DNA of 64,000 nucleotides from Ceriagrion tenellum (Eukaryota > Arthropoda > Insecta > Odonata > Coenagrionidae), in NCBI GenBank assembly GCA_963169105.1, contig OY720643.1, positions 24,276,373-24,340,372 of the forward strand, read 5' to 3'. Every line of letters begins with the position of its first letter. Positions within the stretch are counted from its first letter, which is position 1. The notes beneath the pieces were generated by a model. The model ran no database searches. It saw only the letters and a program-made list of their open reading frames with translations, and was not told the origin of the DNA. Positions 55,604 to 64,000 of this stretch are shown in pieces. A program made the position numbers and the translations under genes.

Positions 55604-56757
55604 GGGGGGACCCCCACCCTGACCGTTTTGAAAATTCTATTTTGTTATTTTCTTAAATCTATCTTAAATCTATTCCTTATAGTGTCTAGTATTGTCCTTA
55701 AAAAGGGTTTATCGATATTTGAAGTAATTACAAAGATACAAGAAAAATTGTGGAGGCCGGTAATCGTGCCATTTGCTCATTTTTCAAACGAACTGGATTT
55801 TCTTTTTTTATGACTCAGAAAAAACAGGATTTTCTTTTTTTTATGACTTTTTTTATCGCTCGGAAAACGCAATTTTGTGGAAAGCACGCAGTTGATTTTG
55901 CCGCCTACACAACGGCAAGTCTCTTCAGTGACGGCTATTCCAGATTTTTATTAATAATGTAGCTGATGAATATCCAAATCGGACCGAACGCGCACAACTT
56001 GTGCACCAAACTTGACGACAAGTGCATCGCAAAGGCTGAGGTCAAAACGTACGCCAGCAGCAAAGAAGCTCGACAACCCCTTCTGGCGGCCAAGAAGTCA
56101 AGGGAAGAAGATTTCCGACATTCGGAAGAAGATGTATATGGACCAGGAATAGCTGACTAAAGGTAAAGTTGAATTATTTTGAAGTTATCATAGAAAAAAA
56201 CAGCACCGAAAACTTAAAACGCGTTTTTCTCGAAACCACATATTTCAAACGGAGTGCCACTTTTTCTCGGGAACCAATCGATGAAATCGCTTCAATTATT
56301 TTTCACAATGCGTGAAATTGTTTTCTCTATCGCTTAGCGTATGATTTTTTGGATATTTTATTTTTTCGATTTTGTATAAACAATTTTGTAGCACATTTTT
56401 TCACGAAAATTCTATTTTTTTTCAAACTCCGCCATTTTTGTAATTTTTTGAATTTTCGAAAAATCCTACGCTACGTGATAGCCAGTCTTATATAGTTGAA
56501 GGATATCTAAAAGATTTTTTTCTATCTTGTTCCAGGACTGATGGTGCCTGGCACTACTGGAGGTGCTTTTTTTTGGACATGCCTGACGCCGAAGGATGCC
56601 ACTAAATATTTTAATACTTTCTTAAAAAATTGTGAAATATAGCTGAAAATACATACAATCATATAGTAAAAACCGAAAATGGTGGGATTGTTTTTTACCC
56701 TTTAAAAATTCGTGAAAATTACTGTTTTTTAGATGCGTTAGGGTGGGGTCCCCCCCC
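55604..56757 (+). mobile_element. Kolobok-like TTAA element, 1154 bp, transposase remnant
   Basis: TTAA at 55600-55603 and 56758-56761 borders terminal repeats GGGGGGACCCCCACCCT (left) and GGGGGGGACCCCACCCT (right, reverse complement). Plus-strand frames 55750-55962 and 55966-56160 carry KTQFCGKHAVDFAAYTTASL, FSDGYSRFLLIM, then after a shift IQIGPNAHNLCTKLDDK, IAKAEVKTYASSKEAR and YGPGIAD at the stop. The order G-x-N-x-x-x...D-x-x-R/C-I-x-x-A-E...K-x-x-R and a final Y-G-x-G resembles C-termini of the Mutator-like transposase domain proteins linked to Kolobok elements. The rest of the transposase is missing, so it is a deletion derivative. Superfamily by motif and TTAA target; a search would decide. 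Confidence 0.72.
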
Positions 56758-56761
56758 TTAA

Positions 56762-57335
56762 GAGTTCGTGGTTTTAGCGTCGCTCTCCATTCGGACCTCC
56801 AATGTGTCATCTCTGCGCCCATGTAAATGTGAGTGGGTGTGCGGTACATGCTTCCGTGTGGGACTGGTGCATGTGAGTCATGCTTTGCGTCCTTTTGTTT
56901 TGTGCGGGAAGCGTGAGTCCTTTGTGTCCCTGTAGGATTTCGGGAATCCGCGCCTGGCGGATTGCACGATGCTGATGGATTGCATCGTGGTTGGTCTTTG
57001 ATGTCCCAATCTGTTGAGAGAGTGCCGTGGCAAATGCGCAGCCCATTTCACATTCGTCTTACATGTACTCTCCCGCGTTCCTCTGAAACACACGAAATAT
57101 CCATGCTCGCTTGTTTGAATGCAGTGGCAGCGGTGACCATGGGATACCGTCCTTGCTCTAGTCGACAATTGGTAGTCGTTTGGATTCGCCAGTGCCAGGA
57201 GGGGATTTTTTTCTTCGTGGTTAGCATTGAAATTTTTGAAAACAATATTATTCGCCTGATAAATTCAAACGTTGACGATTTTACGCGGTGGATGTACGAC
57301 ATTGTTATAAGACGAACTAATTAACTTTCTCAATT
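56762..57335. other. Stretch with no supported gene
   Basis: Frames on both strands (56622-57324) of up to 120 codons overlap each other and carry no recognisable domain. Confidence 0.4.
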
Positions 57336-57342
57336 CATTTAA

Positions 57343-57561
57343 CCCTCTATACACCGCTTATTTTCGTCCACCATGTACTGTCCCATCACCTATTACCCCA
57401 CTCGTGGGAAAATCAGGAACTAAAAGTTACGGATGAGAGATATAGTCGTTGTCAAGCGGTACAATTGATGTCACAGAGGCATGTAGACGTAAAGAAACCT
57501 ATTCATAGACAAAAAATAAACTTCTATATCTTACCTGTGGGTCACTTTGCGTGATAGAGGG
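57343..57561. mobile_element. piggyBac-like MITE, 219 bp, TTAA target
   Basis: Begins CCCTCTATACACCGC after TTAA (57339-57342) and ends GCGTGATAGAGGG before TTAA (57562-57565). The CCCT-starting short terminal repeats at TTAA are the classical piggyBac pattern. The inside has no frame of interest. Confidence 0.88.
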
Positions 57562-57565
57562 TTAA

Positions 57566-58270
57566 GAATATAAATCCAGCTTCAGAAGTTACGCCATCTT
57601 TAGATACACATGGTACCTGGTGTACCTAATGCAGTCGAAACTTCCTCAACCGGTTGTACATTCTGTAATAAACTGTAGAATTACGTCTTATTACAATTCA
57701 TTAACAAGATTTTTATTTGGTCGTTTTTGTTTGTCGAAAAAAATCGTCCTCTGGTTGTGTCAATTGTTTTAATGTATTTCACCATGCTTTGCTCTCTCAA
57801 CTTGAGGTTCAAGTTCATAACGACGCCAATCGTATACGGGCCTTCACCCACCTAACCGTGATGACCCCAATGAACAAAGCTCAGTCTTCCATTCTCTGAC
57901 ATTGGGAGAGAGCTGATGATGCTTTCATACATTTCATCTCCCTCTAGTTCTCTGTAGTTATAGACAATGTCTCAAATGGCATAGTGAACTCGGTGGCTGT
58001 TAGGATACCAAGTGGTATGCATCGTTTAACTCTTCAAGATCTTGCCTTAGAAGTGTGACTTTGTGGACAGTATGTTCGCCATTTGCGACTGACATATTTG
58101 CCTTGAAATGTGAGTGCAATTTGTACCAACTTGACCTGTTAGAACTCTTGCAATGCATTGATAAAATTTCTTTTTTTCATTGAAAATTCATTATTTAAGA
58201 TATTGCTGATATATGGATGCAGTTGACCTTTCTGTAGTCATATTTTGGTTGCTAAAATAAAGCCACTGTT
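57566..58270. other. Stretch with no supported gene
   Basis: A 60-codon frame (57717-57899) has no domain. Nothing else is recognised. Confidence 0.4.
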
Positions 58271-58273
58271 TTA

Positions 58274-59177
58274 CAGTAGAGCGTCAATAATCCGGACGTC
58301 AAAAATCCGGACCGTCGATAATCCGGATTCACATACGGCGAAAAATAAGTTGAAGTGAATTCAATGTACATATTTGTCAAAAGTGTCGATGAAAGACATC
58401 ATATATATTATTTCTCCAAGGTGTTTTTTTGTCACAACGCCATAACTTCTATGATTCTTCATCAAAATTAACGATTCTAACATCGTTTTAAAGCTTATGT
58501 TCCCCGCTATTGACGAAAAATAGAAAAATGGTTTAAAATTAAAGTTTTTGTTAAAAAGGGTTAAAAAATGATCAAAAATTTACAGTGCCATCTGTTGACA
58601 ATATAATCAACTAATATGTTGGCTATGGTTAAGTGCTTAAAAGACTATAAGAGGCGCCATCTATAAACATCGTTAGTTAGATTGTTTCCATTCTACATGC
58701 AATCAATGTGACCGTTAACCGTTTATGTTTACGTTACGTATCTTGAACACACACATCGATAAGATATAATTATCCTTGGGAAAAAACAGGTAGAAGAACA
58801 GGAAGAAAGAAGGAAGAAACAGGAAGAAGCTGTATGCTGAGCGAAATATTTAACAGGTAGAAGAACAGGAAGAAAGAAGGAAGAAACAGGAAGAAGCTGC
58901 ATACTGTGCGAAATATTCGCACGGGTCAGCTAGTATTACAATATATTTCATTATAATACTACGTAATAAGTTCATATTTATGAATGGTTTTATTTATCTG
59001 ATCTAATTATATAACTATAATACTGAAGTGAATTACTGTTTTTGCGGTTTTTAGCAAAGTTTCTTAATGTTTAAGGCATAAAGCGGCTTTTATTTTAGTT
59101 CTGTTCGAAAATCCGGACTTTTTGGTAATCCGGATTGGGTCCTGTAACAATTGATTCGGATTATCGACGCTCTACTG
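58274..59177. mobile_element. pogo/Tigger-type MITE split by a Helitron
   Basis: Ends are CAGTAGAGCGTCAATAATCC and, reverse-complemented at the right, CAGTAGAGCGTCGATAATCC, with TA at 58272-58273 and 59178-59179. Subterminal ATCCGGA words repeat in both halves. Without the 535-bp Helitron (58399-58933) the element is about 369 bp. The CAGT-type termini and TA target are as expected for pogo/Tigger. No coding capacity. Confidence 0.92.
58399..58933 (+). mobile_element. Non-autonomous Helitron, copy 2 (two minisatellite units)
   Basis: Starts TCATATATATTATTTCTCC preceded by A (58398) and ends with the hairpin GTGCGAAATATTCGCAC, seven nucleotides, then CTAG followed by T (58934). The 5' half matches copy 1 on the opposite strand: CATAACTTC...ATTCTTCATCAAAATT, CCCCGCTATTGACGAAAAAT, GCCATCTGTTGACAATATAA, AGAGGCGCCATCTATAAAC. 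It contains only two 67-bp units (58797-58928). It is nested in a pogo-type MITE and so is younger than that MITE. Confidence 0.88.
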
Positions 59178-59179
59178 TA

Positions 59180-60315
59180 TTATAAAAAAGTCTGCGGTCG
59201 CCTCCCCGTATAACAGACCAACCAAACGATAAAGTGGACTTGGTCTTTCCCCGCCTTTAACCCTTTCTCCTCTCGCGTTCCTGATCCGCGGTCCTTTCTC
59301 CCCCGCATAGTGGGCTTCGTCCTTGCCACCGCTCGTGTGTTCGCATTTGCCGCGCCGAGGAAGAATAATGGATCATCTCCCCTTGCTGTTTACACCACCC
59401 CCCTCCACCCCCACCCCCCCGATCCTCTTAGTGCTCATCAGCTGATTCATCCAGTCGACGGGTGGTAACTGTGGGAAGGGGGCGAAGAAGGGCGGTAGGG
59501 GGTGCAATGCGTCCCCCTTTCAGTCTCCTTCCCCGTCCCTCGACCATTTAATCCACACTCACAGACATCCCCCGCCCCTCACCCTCATTGCTCCATTTCC
59601 AACGGTCCCTAGGAACGGCAGCGGCAGCCATCCACCGCGGCTGCTGATTAGACTGCACCCCGAGGAAGCCTCGCGGGGGGTTCGCTGGGGTTTTTGTCCG
59701 TTTCGGATATCCCTCCCTCTTCCCCTTCTATCGCCTCGTTCCATCTCGGGCCGATGTGGACGAGGAAGGAGAAGAATAAGGCCGCGAAAAATAGCTCGCA
59801 GGGTTTAACATGCAAATGGTTTCTTTCGAATTGAGGGCGCGAGTTCGATTTATAGTTATCGACGGGAAAACTCATGAGTGCCGAAGATTACAGCGTGCTT
59901 CCGGAAGATGGGAAAGGGATTTTTCGGAGTTTAAAGTTGGGTAATAATTATTGTTCGGGTAAACGGGTAATCCATTATCTGGTGGCATTTGGGCTCTTTT
60001 GGCCGAGATGGTTGACTTTGTTTTAATATGGGCCTTCGAGTTTAAAGAGGAAAGTACGTAATTGAACTTTAAGGGGGTATGGGAAGCAGCATTAGATTGG
60101 GAGGGATAAGAGGGTTACAGTCAACCAATCTTAGGATTGATCGAGCAATGATTACATTGGTCGTTCAGCCTTAAGATTGGTTGAGATCAGCCCTCCACCC
60201 TTCCTTATCTAATTCTAGTCGTACCCTAAACTCCTGGTGGTTCTTCCAATGTACTTTCCTGTTTGACTTATTCCCGTGTCTCCCTCTGTGGACTTTTCCA
60301 AAATTTTACTTTCAA
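59180..60315. other. GC-rich island and spacer, no supported gene
   Basis: Bases 59260-59760 are GC- and C-run-rich, with minus-strand frames of 61-75 codons that have no domain. Bases 59930-60230 are AT-richer with nothing recognised. The island could mark a promoter. Confidence 0.4.
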
Positions 60316-60322
60316 TTATGTC

Positions 60323-60627
60323 TGTGACGAGCCCTCGCCCGCGCGTCGGCACGGCGTCTGACAGCCCGGCGCGCGACTAGTTGCAACAATGTTTTTGACT
60401 CTTATAGAAAGAATACTTTGTGCCACCAGCGCTCGCAGCGCGAGAGCTCAGTCGTTCTTTCACTCTCGGACTGTGCGGTGGTCTTGTGAACGTGCACTTA
60501 TTACATGTGAGGTGATTGTAAATAAGACACGTGCACCACACTCCAGAATTATTATTTCCCCGTCACCTCCTCTATGTCTTTTACGAACCTTAAAATAAAT
60601 TATTATTATTATTATTATTGTGTCTCA
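60323..60627 (+). mobile_element. Possible solo LTR
   Basis: The segment starts TGTGACGAGCCCTCGCCC, has GC-rich then AT-rich composition, a run of TATAGAAAGAATAC near 60404, an AATAAA-like AAAATAAATTATT near 60590 and a TTATTATT run, ending TTGTGTCTCA. TG...CA ends, length near 305 bp and a late polyadenylation-like signal resemble a retrotransposon LTR. No 4-6-bp target duplication is visible, no tRNA primer site or polypurine tract adjoins, and no second copy lies here. Confidence 0.35.
60599..60620. repeat. ATT microsatellite
   Basis: About seven uninterrupted ATT units. It lies at the 3' end of the possible LTR. Confidence 0.9.
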
Positions 60628-62700
60628 GGGTGCGAACAATGATGATGACGCTTGCTACGTTTCACGAAATTGCTTGCTAACATGCTACGTTTCACGAAAG
60701 TATTTCGTGTTATAGTGGGCCATTGTACCTGTGAGGGACCTGTGAGTAACTCGGTATTATAGAGGGTTGATTCTGTTGATCCCTGTTCTAGTTTAGAGAG
60801 AGTTTAAGAGGGAGAGGCAAGACCCCTGTCGAGTGTGTGCATTCGGTGCATCCTGAGGGCGTCCTCACCCCTTGGTCCGCCCGTATGGAGGATTCACAAT
60901 ACCCCCGTGCTCAAGTTCACCTCCCACCCTCCCTCCTTTTAACGGCTTAACTCGTTCTTATGTGGGACGCTCAATACATTCCTGCACTCGGCCGTTTCAT
61001 AAACCCTCTCCTCTTTGTCGCTAAAAACGGAGCCGAGCTGTCGAATCGAGTAAATTGGATTAGGGCTCTTGGCATGGTGGGGGAGATTTCGGTGTGAGGG
61101 GGGGAGGGCGTAGGAATTTTTCGACCCCTTCCCCCTTCTTCTTAGTCTCTTGAGAGTGGTTTGGGGGAAACAGGGGAGGCAGGGGTCAGGGGGAGCACTG
61201 CGGTGGAGGGATCGGTGATGGATGTGTTGAGAGACGAGATCCCCCTTCTCAAGGAGGCTCCTGGCTCTTCTCCAAGGTTTCTCATGGCTCGTTTTTCGCA
61301 TTTCATTTGTTACTTTTTTGTTCGCGCGCCGCCCGCAGCGTCGTGCAGGGCGGGTGGTTGGCGTGTATGGATTCCCCCCACGTGTGGTTCGAACGAAAGA
61401 TGGACGGTGCCGATCCGACGAATATCTTCAAGGAATCGATTTCTTTGATTCGTTTCCTTATTTCCAAAACAGTCGATCCTCAACCTTTCACGACTCGCGT
61501 GCCTCTTTTGTTCTCCGTCTCTTATTCTTCTAGCGTCGGAAAACTTATGCTCTAAGTCCGTCAAAATACGTCGATGAAACTTGTATTCTCAGGCTTGCTA
61601 CAGTTCAGAAAAGCGAGAAAAGTAACGGGAAATAAGCCTGGAAATTGTCATTCCCTAGTTAAAATTTGATTGTTTACAATAATTACGTTACGAATGACAG
61701 TGAAAAGGAATGGTCCTCGATATGTCTATTGAGAGCTCTTCTGTCCCTCTTTTTTCTCGAGTTGATGAGAAAACATTAGATTTCGTATTTCTCCTCTTTG
61801 ATCGATCTTTTCTGTGTCTCCATGGCTCGCCTGTATGGCATCGACTGATTCTGATTTCTTTGCATCTTAAGGCGGCTCTGGCTTGACTATGTGGGTCTGG
61901 ATGGATTCATACATTTTTATTTATTGTTTAAAAATGCTGCTTCCACTGATGAAATGAGTAACCTACTAAAAATCGCAATTAAGGTACAAAATTACCGGCC
62001 TTTGACGGGGTAAAGTCATCGCCTGATAACCTGAGGGTCGCGGTGCTGTATTCGGAGTAGTGACGATGAAATTAAATTTGTAGATTATTCCACGAATATT
62101 TTGTTGACGACACATTCGTCCAGTCTTGGGAGCCGATTGCAGCGCCATTTGCATTGAACTACCGAATTTTGACTTAAGTTACGGCAGTAATGCTCTATTA
62201 ACTTAGGGAGTAAGGTGCCAATATTTTATTGCTATTCAATTTTCTAGGACATTTTGCTTCTTATAAACAGCTTTAATTTTCAGTGTGAATATGCTTGCTT
62301 ATTCAAATTGACGTTTTACCGTTGAAATCTGAGCCTTAGAGCCCATGTTAAAATACTCATTTTCAAGGCTGAGTTTAAAAGAGACTAGCGTGGAAACGCC
62401 ATTTTTTATCTCAGTTGATACTACGTTCAAGTCTTCAGAAAATCTGGAATATGTGACCCCGAGGACAGGGCAAACTCAAGGAATCAGTCGCCCTTTATCT
62501 CCTTTTATACCTACAAATTGAAATCTTATACACGTATTTTTATTTAAATACTGAGAATTGCAGCTATCCAAAACGAAGCTGGTCCGTCGTTTAAGTTACA
62601 ATATTTACTTCATTCTTTTTGTAGTTGATTAAATTCAAAGATAAAAGAGTTTTAATGTCGTCTCTATGTCGTCTTACTACGGTAAAATCTGGCTCAAACT
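60628..62700. other. Stretch with GC-rich patch, no supported gene
   Basis: Bases 60900-61450 are GC-rich with frames on both strands (60939-61301 minus, 61161-61564 both) lacking domains. The rest is AT-rich. Near 62690 CTCAAACTACC resembles the terminus of the TTAA MITE family, but too little remains to call a copy. Confidence 0.4.
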
Positions 62701-62708
62701 ACCGTAAG

Positions 62709-63339
62709 CAGGGTGGCGATCGTCAGGGAAAACCTGGAATTGTCAGGGAATTTGGAATTTCTGGAAAAGTCAGGGAATTCTCGTAATAGTCAAGGAGAGA
62801 CTGGAATAGGTTTCCTCGTTATTTTTCTACCATTACGTTTATTGGCCAGTCTTTCCCGCCCTTTATTTCATCAACTGAAACTAACGTCCGTCGCTGACGT
62901 GCATGGAATAAGCACCATCAATTCGTAAAGTATTCAGTTGTGAATGTTAGTTATTTAGTTGTGAATCCGACGTACAGTGTATCCCTTTTATATATCCTTA
63001 TTGCGATATTTTCCTAGTTGTGGTATTACGCTCATCACAAGGAGTCCGAGGCTATGTTGTTCGGAAAATTTTACCTCGCGTTTTTTTTCTTTAACTTCCG
63101 AAACTCGGATCGAGAAGTAGCTGGAGCACACTGGCTTATAGTAAATACATGCTTGCAGTTCTGAAAGTACGAGACGTTGATTAGAAAATTTAGAAAGTTT
63201 AAAGCTGCCTTAGAAAACTTAATTCAGCAGAAAAAATATTCCAATAATAGGTGACCTTTTGGCGATCGGTCAGGGAAATTGGTAAATCCATCTGGGAAAA
63301 GTCAGGGAATTTGAAAATTGCATATCAATTGCCACCCTG
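62709..63339. mobile_element. hAT-like element, 631 bp, 5-bp target duplication
   Basis: Ends read CAGGGTGGCGATCG and, reverse-complemented at the right, CAGGGTGGCAATTG. The direct repeat GTAAG lies immediately outside each end (62704-62708, 63340-63344). GTCAGGGAA words recur in both subterminal regions (at least four at the left, two at the right, same strand). The CAGGGTGGC terminus is hAT-like, although hAT duplications are usually 8 bp. No transposase remnant is recognised in the 71-codon frame inside. Confidence 0.75.
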
Positions 63340-63344
63340 GTAAG

Positions 63345-64000
63345 GGTGGAAAACCTTAGGGCAAGTGGGGAAGGTCCATCCGCGTTGATCATGAGCGGCG
63401 GCGACTCGACCGCGGCGGCATGCGTTGCGGGCACGTGCCAAGAGCGCCCACGCGTGCCGCGGTCCCCAGGGCGTGTTGTCCGTCCCATTTCCGAATGGGC
63501 TCTGGACGAGAGTGGATCTTTCGGTTGACAGAGTGGGCGTTGCGCGGGTGATTCACTCTCCCGTGGCCGGTCGCGCTCGCCGTCGGGTGGCACGTTGTTA
63601 AATCGCCTTCCTCCTCATTCCCCACAGATGGGGCCGAGGTGTCGGCGCACTTCTTGTTGGAGAGCGCCGCGTGACGGATTTCCCAGGGAACCGCTTCCGA
63701 ATTCGTTCTGTGAGAAATTTGAAAGCTGTTTCATTTGCGATGGACGTCACCCTCTGTGGAGACGAACGAGTTTTCGTGAAGTTGAAGTCGCGAAAAGAAA
63801 TTTGCGACTTTAAGAAAAGGATAAGGGGAAGACGCTCGCTTCACTAAAAACTCAGCGAGCAGACGGTGAGTTTTAGTGAAACGAGATATTTCAGCTACGG
63901 GTATCTCAACTATAACTGCCCAGATCTGTAATGTAGCTGATGGAAGGACTGCGAGGTTTAAGAAGCCATTAGAGACTTGTAGGATACACTCTAGGCAAAG
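63345..64000. other. GC-rich island at window edge, with small hairpin
   Basis: Bases 63350-63700 are CpG-rich with frames on both strands and no domains. At 63840-63880 TTCACTAAAAACTCA and TGAGTTTTAGTGAA form a hairpin with a 12-nt loop. The island could be a promoter or first exon of a gene beyond the window. Confidence 0.4.

Noticed and set aside
56622..57324. Overlapping frames of 75 to 120 codons on both strands
   Set aside because: No domain, mutual antisense overlap and no conserved pattern.
60323..60627. Complete LTR retrotransposon
   Set aside because: No second LTR, primer-binding site, polypurine tract or gag-pol frame is visible; a solo LTR remains only a weak possibility.
62685..62700. 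Sixth copy of the TTAA MITE family
   Set aside because: Only CTCAAACTACC is present, too short to distinguish from chance.

Overview
This window reads as an intergenic or intronic stretch of a repeat-rich animal genome, most likely an arthropod and probably an insect. The pointers are a mariner element with an almost complete transposase, several jockey/CR1-type and RTE-like LINEs, tRNA-derived SINEs, and MITEs of many DNA-transposon superfamilies. I found no host gene exon I can support. Essentially every reading frame with recognisable homology belongs to a mobile element; the other open frames are short, low-complexity or antisense shadows.

Layout. 1-5.4 kb: unremarkable DNA with a duplicated segment, a 10-bp minisatellite, a GC-rich island and LINE 3'-end relics. 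5.7-10 kb: two minus-strand LINEs, the first split by a TA-flanked MITE, and a small LINE relic. 10.5-16.7 kb: a TTAA-flanked MITE, a LINE split by a hAT-type MITE with a perfect 8-bp duplication, a SINE, two internally deleted mariner copies, and a PIF/Harbinger-like MITE. 18.5-21.6 kb: a second TTAA MITE, a 277-bp MITE, a perfect 41-bp-stem hairpin and a degenerate LINE. 24.7-31 kb: two plus-strand LINEs and another TTAA MITE. 32-36.7 kb: the densest part, with two hairpins, one being an inverted-dimer element with a 16-bp target duplication, then a LINE 3' end carrying a mariner, then a Helitron with an internal 67-bp minisatellite. 38-46 kb: sparse, with a pogo-type MITE, a tRNA-like fragment and one LINE. 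47.7-54.7 kb: two copies of an old repeat that received different later insertions, and another LINE. 55-64 kb: a Kolobok-like TTAA element, a piggyBac-like MITE, a pogo-type MITE with a second Helitron copy nested in it, a possible solo LTR, a hAT-like element and several GC-rich islands.

How the parts relate. The elements do not form a pathway; they form an insertion history. Target duplications and repaired reading frames or paralogous empty sites give firm boundaries for several elements. The most unusual items are: (1) a Helitron family (5' TC, 3' hairpin plus CTAG, A/T target) whose two copies carry 11 and 2 units of the same minisatellite; (2) two elements with unrelated sequence but the same architecture (about 95-bp inverted arms, 20-26-nt loop, 32-38-nt one-sided tail, 14-16-bp target duplications), each with a hammerhead-like CTGAGGA...GAAA...GTC series; (3) the pair of old repeats carrying different insertions. 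All assignments come from reading the sequence by eye; no database search was possible.
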